Of a stretch of DNA of 49,306 nt, positions 19,174 through 30,071 are shown piece after piece. The notes beneath the pieces were generated by a model. That model was not told the origin of the DNA and ran no database searches. It saw nothing but the letters and a program-made list of their open reading frames with translations. The position numbers and the translations under genes were made by a program. Source of the DNA: Emiliania huxleyi CCMP1516 (Eukaryota > Haptophyta > Isochrysidales > Noelaerhabdaceae); assembly GCF_000372725.1 (NCBI RefSeq), contig NW_005198427.1, positions 5,619 through 54,924 on the forward strand, given 5' to 3'. Position 1 is the first letter of the stretch; the number at the start of each line of letters is the position of its first letter.

Positions 19174-22152
19174 CTACGGTGAGACGCCGTGCCGCTTGGA
19201 GGCTGGGACGACAGGCCCACCCTTCTTGACGCCGCGCGACGTCGAGAGGCATTTGCCGTCTGGATCGAACTCGGCACACGACCCTCCTGGCTGACGGTAT
19301 TTCATCCCAGTGTCCGCCACGACCGCCTTCTTCCAGGCCTCGTCGGCCTCAGACGCCTTCTTGGTGCCCTCAAAGAGATAATTGTAGCCCTCGTCGCCCT
19401 CCTTGCCCGGCAGCCGCGTGTAGCCGTCGGCGTACGCAGCGAGCAAGGTCTGCCACAGATAATCCCAGTAATCGACCGCCATCGCGCCCATGTCGATGGT
19501 GGCCTTGTCCATGTGCGTCTGCGCCTCTTCCTCGGTCATGGCCACAAACTTCTCATCCATCGATTTCAGCATCCCCTCGGCATAGTCGTTGAACTTCTTG
19601 CGCGCATCCAGCACGTCCTCGCTCACGTGACTCTGCATCGAGTAGACCAAGTTGCTCACCTATTCACGTGATGTGAGGTCGCACCGGCCGTTGCCCTCCT
19701 CCAGCGAGCAGTCCGGCTCTGCTAACCGCAGTGACCTTCCAGTGTATCGAGTCGGGTGCGTACTTGATCTCCGAGCCTCAAGGGGCGGGGAAGGGCTGGG
19801 GCGTCAGGTCAATTTGTCGAGCCGGAGGGGAGGGAGAGGGGCGTGCGGCGCGCCGGGATAGTTGAAGTAGGCGCGGCATGACGCCCTCGCGCTGCAATTG
19901 CCGTCGTCGTGCGACAGCGCCACCTTTGTTGCGCCGCCGTAGAGTGGGATCTTTGGCGACCTAGAGGAGCAGCGCCTCCATCTTTGACCCCCTGTGGCAT
20001 ATTACAATATATTTGTCGGCCAGCCGCCCTCACCACTTGTGCTGCTTGGCGCCCCACCACGTGACAGACCTCATCTTGGGCGGGAAGCAGTCCGCCCCTG
20101 CGTAGCGGGAATTCGTTGGCGTGTCCCACGGCGCAGGCATCGCTTCCTGTCCCTGGAAGGATGCAGGACCAGCTGGTGTGGTGGAGTTGGTGTTGGTGGT
20201 GTGGTGGTGAGAGGGGGGGCGGGGGAGGGCGGGGGGGCATGTCCATGTGCTGCCTTGATCGGTGCGAGGACGCCGTCGACGTAACCTTTCATGAAGTCCA
20301 TTACGACGTCCCAATCAGGTTGCTCAAGGGCCTGGCGCGGGATCAGTGGTTTGGGCAAGGAGACTGCGAAGGCGCTCCGGCGCTGCGCGGCGCAGACACC
20401 TGGCACCGCTTCGAGTTGCGCACCTCAGAGACGAAGTGCCACGCCGTGTAAAAGGTGCCGACGGGTCGCTCGTTGATGTACGACTCGCCCTCAGACGTCC
20501 AAGAGAGCCCCGCGCCAAGCCGCTGCGGGGTGCGGAAGATACCTGCGGCGGGTGTCGCAGGCTTCCCTCGGGACGCAAAACAGGTTGTTGCGAAAGGCGT
20601 GGCCGGGACTGCTGCAGGCGTGTGATTGCCGCACCGGCGCCGATGTCGACCGCCGGGTCGAGCCAGGTACCCTCGTACGTGAGGCTGAGCAGGTCATGCA
20701 CGTCCAGCCGCGAGATTGGCTTCTTGACGCGCACGAATTCGGGCATCCGGTTGGCGAGATCGTAGCCTTTCGCGTAGCCGAGGTAGGCGGCGGAGTCGAA
20801 ATCGTCAGGGTGAGCGACCTTCGAGAATATGTTCCACACGCGTGCCTGCGACAGGGACCTGACGGGCTTGGATGGCGCGCGGCAAGGGAGGAGGAAGGAA
20901 GCGGACAGGGGCTCGCGCCTCGCAGTAGCGCGCCCCACCAAAGTCCACCGGGCAGAAGACGTCGGAGAACGAGAAGGGGCCGTCCTTGGGGTCGTAAAGG
21001 CCCTGTTCGAGCGCGAATTCCTCTGGGTCCAGATTCCTTTTTGCTGCGTCAAATCTGGTCCCGTCCCCTGCGTTGCTCGAAACCATGCAGTCGAGGTCAG
21101 GGTCCAGCACATAATCGTATGTCTTCGACCCCGGGGCCGAGTAAGTCATCTTGCCATCAAAGGGGTCGCCAGAGGCAGTCGCCAGATCCTCCACCAAAGG
21201 TGGACCATGGGCGAACCCTCCTTGATTCGAAAAGACAAAGCGCAGGCAGCCATTCTTGTACCAATGTCCCACCTCGGAATACATCTCGGAACATTCCAAT
21301 TCACCTTCTTCGTTCGAATGACAGTTTTTGTACTTGAGTTTTTTTGGGTTGCCCTCGTACCCTGTCGGCGAACGGATCTCGCCGAGCCGCGCCTGGTTCG
21401 CGTGTGCGTAGATGGTCCCGGGAGGGAGCCGCTTGGCGAGCCATAGGGTGCCCTTCTCGATCTCGCCCTTGCCAATCATCTCGAGGATCCTGGAGGCGCG
21501 GATCAGCGTTTCAGGGGCGCAGCGTGGGGGTGGGGGTGCAGGGCTGCAGGCCGACACGAACCAAATCTCGACGCCGTCTGTGATGGAGAAGCCCTCCATC
21601 GCGGAGGAGTACCCGTACTTCTGGGTGAGACTCGTGATGACACCGATCGCATCCCGGGCCGTCCTGCTGCGCTGGAGCGCGGTGTATATGAGAGAGCCGT
21701 AATCCATAGTATGGCCGACGCCGTCGTTTTGCGTCTTCAGGTCGGTGTCAAGCAGACTAAGCCCACCGTGAGTCGTCTCGGCGATGACCACTCCCTGAGG
21801 CACACGGTTCAAAGCTCAGCGTGAAGGGTTGGAAAGGGATCGGTCGATACTCAAGAGTGCTGGCACCGCACCCACTCGTTGGAGTTGGAGATGACATTGT
21901 AAGTTGGTTTCTCGTCGGGGATGTACCCAGAGAAGTTGCCGTTGTCGTACAAGTAAATGGGTCGCTGCCTGCCCTCCTCGCCGGGCTGCGCTGGGAAGCG
22001 GGTGATGGCAGCGTAGCGGTTTGAGGAGTCGTCGTTGTAGCCGAGGAGGATGTTGCCCGAGGCGGAGGCCTCCTGAGTCACGAGCACGTTTGTGCACGCC
22101 AGAGTAGGGGCCGCGACGCTCAAGAGCCGCAGGCTGGCATACACGCGTGCCA
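19174..22152 (-). CDS. Secreted peptidase family C69 (dipeptidase-like), multi-exon
   Basis: N-terminal-nucleophile peptidase. The first exon starts at 22152 with a signal peptide (MARVYASLRLLSVAAPTLA) followed at once by CTNVLVTQEASASGN; the Cys becomes the N-terminal nucleophile after cleavage, as in this family. Readable core: GYIPDEKPTYNV; then GVVIAETTHGG, TMDYGSLIYTALQRS and FSITDGVEIW; ILEMIGKG and TIYAHANQARLGEI; then RVWNIFSKVAHP and LSLTYEGTWLDP; then ERPVGTFYTAW, PLYGGATKVAL and SNLVYSMQSHVSEDV. Supported introns: 21555-21490 and 20918-20847 (GC donor), and one ending before 19670. Between about 20640 and 20500 the conserved frame shifts in a way I could not resolve into exons; this could be an assembly error or a lesion. 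The last exon (from ~19669) ends in a Cys/Lys-containing tail. Substrate specificity cannot be told. Confidence 0.75.
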
Positions 22153-22243
22153 TCGCCGATACGACGGCCCCGAAATCGTGCGACGCATCACGCAAAGTTA
22201 CGCAACGTCCAACGAGCAACGAAACGGTGTCCTGAGCCTTGGT

Positions 22244-22480
22244 CTGACAGCCTGACAGCAAACCCCGGACAGCGCCTGACAGTGCCCGACAGCCTGACAG
22301 CGCTGACAGCACTTTCTCCGACAATCTGACAGCACGTATCTGACAGCCTGACAGCAGAGTCTGACAGGCGAGGCCGAGGGGGGTCCCGTCGCTGTCAGGC
22401 CCTAACGTGACAGGGCTGACAGCTGCCCGACAGCCCGACAGCACACAGTGGCCTGACAGCAGCGCTGACAGCCCGACAGC
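22244..22480. repeat. CTGACAG/CCGACAG array, block 1
   Basis: About 18 copies of YGACAG, mostly inside CCTGACAGC or CCCGACAGC, at irregular spacing of 7-30 bases and all in one orientation, plus one inverted CTGTCAGG. It starts about 90 bases upstream of the C69 start codon, so on the minus strand it is in that gene's promoter or leader. Confidence 0.85.
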
Positions 22481-22926
22481 AGCACAGACCGTACACAGAC
22501 CCCGTAGAGCCTCTTTCTTGTGCCCCATGAGGGTATAACAAAATTACATGCAAAGACATGTGAGTGTGGTCCATGTCCATGTAGTCATGGCACATGGGAT
22601 GGTCCGATGGGTCTCTCTCTCAACCCTCCCGCCCCACCTCTGCGGACCCCTCTCTAGCACCGGCGGCTGTGCTACTACAAATGAAGCTACCAGCTAGCCT
22701 TCTGGGGCCCTACAGTCATATGCCTACGGCGTCTGGGTGGGGGTAGCCGCCGCCGTCTGTGCCGCCGCCGCCGCCTGCGCCTGCGCCGCCATATGCGCTC
22801 CCCAGGCGGCCGCCGCCGCCGGCGTGATCACGCCGTGTAGGAGGAGAGGCGCTGAGAGTATGTGTAGTAGAGTCCTGCTGGTCTCCTCTTGATAGTGTCA
22901 TAAGTGTGGCTGGTGTGTGTCAGAGC
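22481..22926. other. Spacer between the two CTGACAG arrays
   Basis: No gene. Contains a CCGCCGCCG-rich stretch at 22747-22825 and a pyrimidine stretch (GGGTCTCTCTCTCAACCC). Confidence 0.5.
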
Positions 22927-23236
22927 CTGACAGCACCCCGACAGCACCACCTGACAGCACCTGACAGCAACAGCCCAACGTCTGACAGCAGCAGCAGCCT
23001 GACAGCTCCGACAGCTCCGACAGCGTCTGACAGCGTCTGACAGCAGCACCCGACAGCTCTGACAGCACCCGACAGCTACAGCCGATCCCCTCGCCTGTCA
23101 GACACGCACCCGACAGCACCCGACAGCACTGACAGCACCTGACAGCTGGTCTGACAGAGGCACCTGACAGTGCCTGACAGCTGCCCGACAGCCCGTCAGA
23201 TCACCTGTGACCTGACAGCACCTGACAGCCTGACAG
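22927..23236. repeat. CTGACAG/CCGACAG array, block 2
   Basis: About 24 copies of YGACAG in the same orientation as block 1, with irregular 6-30 base spacing and one inverted copy. Denser than block 1. Several neighbours read CACCTGACAGCACCTGACAG. Confidence 0.85.
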
Positions 23237-23850
23237 GCCAGGGCTCAGCCTCAGGGGCGCGGTGTCAGTGTATACAGTGATGACCCGCCGCGGCGTTCCG
23301 AGCTTCGGAACGGCGGCTGGCGCGTGGCGGTGGGGTGCCCGGTGGCGCGGCGCGCGGCTTCGGCCTTCGCGCCCCCCACAGACGACACAGACCACAGTGC
23401 AGAGCCGAGCACTGGCCACTGGCACTGCAGTCGTGTCCGGCGGGGGGGGGGGGGGGGGCTGCGCGCTGCGCCTGCAGCGCCGCTCACGACAAACCTCCGG
23501 CTCCGCGCACGTTAGACACAGCACACACGTTTTTCAAACCTTTCGTTTCACGAGACACACGATTTGGCGTTGGCCGCGCGGAATAACGCGCGTGGCGTAC
23601 AAAAGCATTCAAAACATTAAAACGAACCGACCACGGGGACGAGCGCTCGTCGAACGGGGGCTGGGGCCCAGCAGCACACTTCAAGACACCGCCCTTGGCA
23701 CAGACGCGCGCATAGAGAAAAGAGCCATGTGCACCCCCCAGCCCGCGCCGCGGACGCCGCGCGTGCGTGGCGGTGGCGTGATGACCGAGGCCGCCGCCCC
23801 GCCGTTCAGCCAGCCCCGCCCCTGCCCGCCGAGCGCTCTCAGTGGCGGGC
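23237..23850. other. Intergenic, 3' side of eL21
   Basis: Contains a G17-18 run near 23441-23458. No supported gene. Part of it should be the 3' untranslated region of the minus-strand eL21 gene. Confidence 0.5.
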
Positions 23851-24399
23851 CTAGCTGGCGTGGCCGACGGCAATCTTCTCGAGCGGCTTGAAGACATACG
23901 GCACGGGCGTGAGCGTGTGGACCTTCTCACCGAAGGTCTTGCTCAGGTCGAGCAGGAAGCCCTCGCGGGGGCCCTTGGGCTGCCGCTTGAGCTCCGAGGC
24001 GGGGCAGGGCGTGCCCGACGCCTTGGCAGCGCGCTTCTTCTCCTCGTTCAGCTTGACCCGGTCCAGGTGGCCGAGCCGCGACTTGGAGGGCCGCAGGTGC
24101 TCGACGCGCACGTGGATGCGCTTGACGAGCTGTTTTTGCCGGTGCACCTTGTTCACCTCGACGCCGATGGCGCGGCGCGTCACGTTCCACACAGTGCCGG
24201 TGCGGCCGTGGTAGAACTTGTGCGGCATGCCCTTCTGCTGGCCAGAGTTGCACACAACATCGACGGTGTCGCCAATCTTGTACTGCCGCAAGAAGGTGGT
24301 GAGCGGCGGGTTGCCGCCCTTGTCCTTGGGCTTCTTTGAGAAGAGGTCGCGCGTGTGGGCGCGGTAGCCCATAGGCCGGGCGCCCTTTCCATAACCCAT
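23851..24399 (-). CDS. RPL21: Cytosolic large-subunit ribosomal protein eL21
   Basis: 182 residues in one exon. Eukaryotic L21e signature: TFLRQYKIGDTVDVV, then KGMPHKFYHGRTGTVWNVT, AIGVEVNK, KRIHVRVEHLRPSKSR and LKRQPKGPRE, ending TPVPYVFKPLEKI. Family members are ~160 residues; the extra length is a short N-terminal lead (MGYGKGARP, before a second Met that matches the usual start region MGYRAHTRDLFSK) and a slightly longer C-terminus. It works in the cytosolic 60S subunit. The sequence is complete and undamaged, and it is the clearest sign that this is eukaryotic nuclear DNA. Confidence 0.95.
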   Translation of the reverse strand: MGYGKGARPMGYRAHTRDLFSKKPKDKGGNPPLTTFLRQYKIGDTVDVVCNSGQQKGMPHKFYHGRTGTVWNVTRRAIGVEVNKVHRQKQLVKRIHVRVEHLRPSKSRLGHLDRVKLNEEKKRAAKASGTPCPASELKRQPKGPREGFLLDLSKTFGEKVHTLTPVPYVFKPLEKIAVGHAS

Positions 24400-25310
24400 G
24401 GCGGCCGGACGAGCAGCGGCGACGGAGACAGAACCGCCTGCGCAGGGGACAGCAGGCGCGCAAGGGTCGGCACGACGGTGCGGCGCGCGACAGGCAGCAA
24501 GGGGGCGACTCTGCGCAGGGGACGTGCGCAGCAGGCGCAGCCAGCGGCGAGGGGTGGCACGCGCGCAGCGAGGCGACGCGAGCCGGCGTCCCGCGGGACG
24601 GGACGGCAGAGCGCGCGAGTCCCAGTGCCGCGCGTGCTGCTACGGCGAAGCAGGCGTGCAGGCGATGCAGCTACACGCGCTGTGCTACCTCGTGCGCCAC
24701 ACGACAGGCGGCGAATTCTTTTCTCAAGGAAGCGGGCCGCCGCGCGAGACGGCAGGGAGCGGCGCAGCGCCAGTACGTGTCGCGCACTTGCCGCGAGCAA
24801 AGTCCTGCTGTGGGACCGTAGACCACCGCGAGGAACGGGTGGGCCGAAGCCAGGCGAGCAAAAGACCTCAAGAAAAGAATTCAGTGGCGTTGCTGAGGTG
24901 TCCAGTCCGAGCTGTTCTTCACCTTCGATAGTATACATCCAACTGTGTCCCGCCTTGTATCTCCCGCTATCCTGCAAACACACGAACTCTACAGAGAACA
25001 TGCTACTAGTGACGTCCACTTTACTAAGGGCAACCAACACAACCAGGTGTCCCCGGCGGAGTGGCCGTCAAAGTGCACGCGTCGCGGCGCGCGTCGGGGC
25101 ACGGGCGCGGGGGCGCGCTGCTGTAACCACTCTCGCGAGACCCCCGGACAGTCGAAACGGGAGAGCGGAGAGGAGAACTCTCGCAATGAAATCGATTTGG
25201 TAATCTAATCAAGTGCCGCGTTCGACGGGCCATGGCCCATGGGCTGCCATCCCTTGGGTTCGCGGCCTTCTGTTCTTACTTTTTACAAAAAGAAACTCTC
25301 ACCGGCTCTG
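24400..25310. other. Intergenic between eL21 and the DnaJ/TPR gene
   Basis: No supported gene. It includes the upstream region of eL21 (minus strand) and the 3' region of the DnaJ gene. The open frames here are Arg/Ala-rich and inconsistent with coding. Confidence 0.5.
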
Positions 25311-26986
25311 CTACCACCGCGGGCGGCCCTGCTGCTGCTGCTGCCGCCGCTGCTGCGCCTGCTGCCCGATGGACTCGACGGTGTGGCCCTCGTCCCACAG
25401 CTTGCGCTTGAAGGGGTCCGTGAGGATCTCGAGCGCCTCCCCGAGCTTCTTGAAGTGCGCCTCGGCCTCCGCCCTCTGCTCCGCCGACTCTTCGGCGTGC
25501 TTGTCCGGGTGCCACTCGAGCGCCGCGCGCTTGTACGCCGCGCGAACCTCCTTCTCCGACGCCTTGCTGCCCACGCCCGTGACGCCCAGCAACGCGTAGA
25601 GGTCGTCGCGCTCCGACTTTTTGACCAGAAACTGCGCCTCGACCACCTTTTGCAGCACGGCCTGGTCGCTGCGGCGCGACGGCTCCGAGTTGACGCACTG
25701 CTCCATCGTCGCCAGCGCCTCGCGCCAGCGCTCGAGCGCCTGCAGCGCCTCCGCCTTGAGCAAGTACGGCGCGAGGAGCGTCGGCTCGGCGTAGATGGCG
25801 CGGCCGGCCTCCTGGATGCAGCGTCTCCAGCAGGCGGGCGCGGCGGCCCGCGGGTCGGAATCGCCCTCGGGCGGCGCCGCCTCGTCCGCCGCCAGCTCGC
25901 GCAGCGATCCGCCCCCCCCTCCGCCGCCGCCGCCGCCCAGCTTGGCCGCCGCCGCGTCCTCGCGCTCGCGTCGCGTCTCGCCGCGCGCCCGCGAGCGCGC
26001 AAGGAGCTGGTACGCTTTCGCGCGGTCCGCGTAGAAGCCGGCGGCCAGCCTCTTGTCGTCGCTGTCCAAGCGCAGCCCCTCGGCGCAGAGCGCGGCCGCC
26101 GCCTCGAAGCGGCGCAGACGGAACGCCTCCTGCAGCTCCTCGCGTACCCGCGCGTGCCCGGCCGCCTTGCGCTTGAGCCGTCGCAGCGCCGCCGCCGCCG
26201 CCTGGGGCCGGAGGCGCGGCTGGGGTGAGCGGCCGAGGGGACGGGCGAGCGGGCGCTGCTCCCGCCGGCCGCCTCGTTGTCCGGGTCGCGTTGTAGCCCG
26301 TCCCGAAGCAGCCTCATCGCCTTCTCCGCCAGCCCCATGCCGACCAGCGCGTCTGCGCGCAGCGTGTACGCGTCGAGCGTGTCCGCGTCCAGCGCGATCG
26401 CCTTTTGCGCCTCGCGCGCCGCCTCGACATGCTCTCCGAGGGACAGGTGCGCTCGCGCGAGCAGCAGCCACACCTCCGGGTCCTCGCTCACCCCGCCGCC
26501 AGCCACCTCGAGCGCGCAGCGCTTCGCCTTGCCGAATGCGCCCTCCTCCAGCGCCTGCCTGCCGACGGCGAGGCTGGCCTGCAGCCCCTTGACGCTCCTC
26601 AGCTGCGCGCCGAGCGCCTCCGCGTGCTCGCCGCCCCGCAGCGCCCCTTGCTGCAGCACATCCGCCGCGCGGTCGAGCTTGCCGAGCCGCGTGAGAGCCG
26701 TCGCCTGCCGGCCGCGCAGCTTGCCCAGCTCCGAGCCCGCCTCGTGCCGCAGCCCCTCCGAGCAGTCGGCCACAGCCCGCTCGTACTTTCCGAGCATCAT
26801 CCAGCACGCCGCGCGGTTGCCGTGCAGCGCGCCGTTCCTCGGCTCCGCACCGACCGCCTGCGAGTAGAGCCGCAGCGCCTCGGCGTACTGGCCAGCCTTG
26901 TACAGCGCGTTGCCCTGCTCTCGCAGCGCCGCGGCTGTGCCCGTGCCCGCACCGGAGCTCTCGCCGCCGCTGCACACACTGCCACT

Positions 26987-27027
<41 letters not shown>

Positions 27028-28244
27028 ACTGCTGCATGATGGCTTGCAGCAGCTCCTGCGCTACATGGAGACGGGTCAGCGGAGCACTGGGGCCGGGGCA
27101 CTGGGGATGGGGCTGCGCCGACCTGCAGAGGCGCGCACGCGGCGTTCTGCCCCGCCTCTTGCAGCGTGGCCATGCCGCGCTGCACCGCCTCCCTGGCCTC
27201 GCCGAGCTGCCGCTGCTGCAGCAGCACCTTCCCGAGGTGGAGGTGCGCCTTGACGAAGCACGGGTCCGCCCGGATGGCCTGCCGCGCGTCCGCCGCAGCC
27301 TCGCGCCACATCCGCTTCGCCTGGTGGAGAGCGGATCGGTTCGAGAGGTAGACCGCCGACGCGGCGCCGTCGAGGTCGATGGCCAGGGAGTAGAGCTCGA
27401 TCGCCTGGTCGTTCTGCGAAGCCTTGAAGCACGCGTTCCCGCGCTCCTTGAGCTCGCCGAGCAGCGTCGCTCTCAGCGCGACGAGGTCCGCCTACGCGCG
27501 CGTCGTGGACGTGTCGTGGGCGGGTCCGCGGCAGAGCGCGGCGGCGGCGCAGAGTGAGCCGACGTTCTCTGCGCGGAGCGCCAGCGGAGCGGCCTGCAGC
27601 ACACGCGCCGCCTCCCTCGCCTCGCCGAGGCGGAGCAGCGACTTGATTTGGAAGGAGTACGCCTTGGGCGAGTTCACGTCCAGCGCCGCAGCCGCCCTCG
27701 CGTCGGCGACCGCCAGCCTCCACTGCTCCTTGGCCTGGTGGCACGCGCTCCGGTTGCACAGGTAGACTGGGTTGCGGCGGTCGACGGCAATCGCGTCCGT
27801 GTAGCAGCGGATCGCGGCGTCGTAGTGCCGCTTGCGGTAGTGGTCGTTGCCAGCGAGCCTGTGTCGCTCAGCCACTGTGGCGACGCGAGCAGACAGCGCC
27901 GCGGGAAGCTTCTGCACCTGCTCGCTCAGGGCCGCCGACGCCTGCACTAGCGCCTTGCGCTGCGCACGCAGCCCGTGATCGTCGCCGACGGCGACGGCGT
28001 CCACCCGGCTCTGCAGCGTGCTCACATGGCCGTCGAGCGTCGGGATCTGGGTGCCGGCCTCTCTGAGGGCAGCGGCATCCGCACGCTCCTCGTCCAAGAG
28101 CAGCGCCGTGAGCGCGTCGTGCTCGAGCTGCAGCGTTTCGAGCCGGGTGGTGAGCTGGTCCATCCCGACCCGACGAGAGGACCCGCCCGGGTCGTTGGCG
28201 GCCATCCACGCCTTGGCGTTGAAGGAAGGCGCGGGAGCGGTCAT
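25311..28244 (-). CDS. TPR-repeat co-chaperone with C-terminal J domain (DNAJC7/TPR2-like)
   Basis: Exons: 28244-27564, 27491-~27110, ~27073-~26260 and 26201-25311. The start Met (MTAPAPSFNAKAWMAAND) precedes a coiled-coil region; an upstream in-frame Met would add a hydrophobic stretch and is less likely. TPR units are visible at AGNDHYRKRHYDAAIRCYTDA, ERGNACFKASQNDQAIELYS and EQGNALYKAGQYAEALRLYS and in later repeats, with a poly-Gly run (GGC repeats near 26990-27025) between sets. The last exon ends with a J domain, DDLYALLGV...ALEWHPDKH, including the HPD motif that stimulates Hsp70 ATPase. Expected role: cytosolic partner of Hsp70/Hsp90 handing over clients. The last intron probably has a GC donor (GCGGCC) and its acceptor exon starts GCGGCG. 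The exact second intron donor is uncertain. Confidence 0.85.
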
Positions 28245-28739
28245 GGGAAGTGGCACCGCAGGATTTTCTGGAGCCGGTGTGTGTGCCAGTGCGCGCCAGT
28301 CTGCGCCCTTGTCGTGCCCAGCCAGAGTGCTGTGAAACTCGCAACAGCTCTCGCGCGCCGCCGTCAGTGGCGATGCGCAAAACATCAACAACGCTGCTCG
28401 CAACATGCGTGTCGCGCACTCATTCATGACCGGTCTCAATGCCCCACCCCCCTGCGCGCGGGCCTTCTAAGCCCGCGGGTAGTGGTCCCCCCCCATCCCC
28501 AGGGCCTCCAGGGCTCGCACCTCAACCTCTCACAGGCCAGCGCACAGCGCCATAGGAGGTATTTTCTTCTCAATAACAAGGCTGTGAAGAGGCTTGTATT
28601 TTAAGAATTCGTGCGTCTTGCGCTGCGCGCGCGAGAATCCAAAAGCCGGCACACGAGACACGACTCCCAAGCGCGAAAACAGTGATAAGCTAGGCAGGTC
28701 GCTAGACTGAGATGAGACCTAACTAACTAACTAAACCGC
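28245..28739. other. Upstream region of the DnaJ/TPR gene
   Basis: No separate gene. Probably promoter and leader of the minus-strand gene starting at 28244. It contains a short inverted repeat around GCCCGCGGG near 28465-28480 and short TAACTAACTAACTAA repeats near 28720-28735. Confidence 0.4.
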
Positions 28740-29220
28740 CTGTGGAGTTGGGAGTCCATTGGGCTAAAGAAAAAGAAAAAAATCGTCCTCAGCACTTTGC
28801 GTTTCCGGAAATTTCCAGGGAAAACAGAGGGTGTTTGGTGCTCCATTCTGGAAACTCGCGAGTTTCCCTGAGTCTGAGAGAGATTTTTATAAACCAACAA
28901 GAAATCACGACTCTCACAGTGATTTGGGCTCGGCAGCTTGTCTTCTTGAGTCTGAGAGCTGGTCTGGGGCAAAATCGGAGGCAAAACTGAGGAAAATCGA
29001 CAAAATACCCAGGCGGTCGCAGGGTAATTTCCAGGTATACACGGGTTCTCCGCAAAATTCCCGGCATTTTGCCGATTTGGCCTAAAATTTGGCTGATTTT
29101 GGGCCCAAACCAGCCTCAGACTCGGCTCAGTCCTCAGAGCCCAAAATTTGACGATTTCCACGGAGTTTTCCCAGGAAAATGGAATCTTGTGAAAAAAGGA
29201 AACGAAAACAGACGTGGTGC
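28740..29220. other. AT-richer compositional island
   Basis: Visibly lower GC than everything around it, with many AAAATTT, GGAAATTTCC and GAGTCTGAGAG motifs. The ends carry related inverted stretches (TTTCCAGGGAAAAC near 28815 and GTTTTCCCAGGAAAA near 29166). A minus frame of 172 residues spans it (29245-28727) but matches no family I know. It may be a non-autonomous mobile element or foreign insertion. Confidence 0.5.
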
Positions 29221-29356
29221 GAGAGGCAAACCTCGGACAGCCCAACCAAGCGCCAAGGAGTCCACCGTGGCACCCTAGGTGGCACCGCGCTGCGAGCCTG
29301 TCGTGTCCCTTCCCTTGTCAGGAGCAGGAGAGCCCCTTTCTCTCCCACCTGTGCCC

Positions 29357-29740
29357 CTGATCGTCCTTCCAAAATCCTGCTCGCGTGCAGGTGTGGACCC
29401 TGTCCTCCTCCCCATCCCTCCGCTCGTTTGGCTCTCTCTGTTTTCTTTCTTTTAGCGCAAAAATACGGCTCGATAACTTCAGTGTTTTACTTTTAGCTTT
29501 CTGGGAGAAAAGGGAGAGGGGGTTGTGTTTTCTAGGCCCCCTCTCTCTCTCTCAGTGTATGTAGCTCTTACGTTACAAAAGAAAGAAAGAAATAAAACAG
29601 GACAACCAAACGAGGGATGGGGGAGGAGGACAGGGTCCCCACCTGCACGAGCAATAAATAAAACGGACAAACCAAACAAGGGGTGGGAGAAGGACAGGGT
29701 CCCCACCTGCGCGAGCAGGATTTTGGAAGGACGATCAGGG
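29357..29740. repeat. Three copies of a retroelement 3' end: one inverted, two in tandem
   Basis: 29357-29454 is the reverse complement of 29577-29652 and, more completely, of 29653-29740. The shared unit contains AGGACAGGGTCC, ACCTGC and AGGATTTTGGAAGGACGATC (the last missing from the middle copy) and a tail of AAAGAAAG or AATAAATAAAAC next to GGACAAACCAAA. The inverted layout could form a large hairpin. The tail resembles the ends at 2431, 29977, 39095 and 44071. Confidence 0.75.
29488..29540. repeat. 53 bp repeat shared with 47665-47717
   Basis: 49 of 53 bases match. Both contain TACTTTTAGCTT, CTGGGAGAAAAG and GGGGGTTGTG and end TCTAGGCCCC. The partner lies just upstream (5' side) of the mobile-element frame on the minus strand, so this may be a 5' remnant of a related element. 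Confidence 0.75.
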
Positions 29741-30071
29741 ACACAGGGAACGGGAGCGGGAAGCGCATCGCGACACGGAGGGGGGCTGGGCAGGGTTCAC
29801 CCACACGACAGGGTCCCAGCCAGGGATCCCCCTCTCGTATAGGACAAGTTGCACCCGGCGGCACAGGGGCAGGCAGGCGCGGGCCTCCTACTGGTTGCAC
29901 TCTCCTAGTTCTCCTGCTACTGACAAAAGGGACAGCGACAGGTTCGCAGCACAGTGGAGTCCCTATTTACCTGCACGAGCAGAAAAGAAAGAAAACAGAC
30001 AACCCAAACGTACATTCCCGCAAATGGTTTGTTTTTAAGAGAAGAAAACCCCTCCTTCCTTAGGTTTCCCA

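Noticed and set aside
22244..23236. CTGACAG arrays as a CRISPR locus
   Set aside because: Repeats are only 7-9 bases, spacing is irregular and no cas genes are present; the DNA is eukaryotic.
25283..27037. 584-residue minus frame in the DnaJ/TPR region
   Set aside because: Only its first part (to about 26260) is coding; after that the conserved TPR and J-domain sequence continues in another frame after an intron. The tail of this frame is Arg/Ser noise.
28727..29245. 172-residue minus frame over the AT-rich island
   Set aside because: Open mainly because it is short and AT-rich; no recognisable domain. Kept only as a compositional feature.
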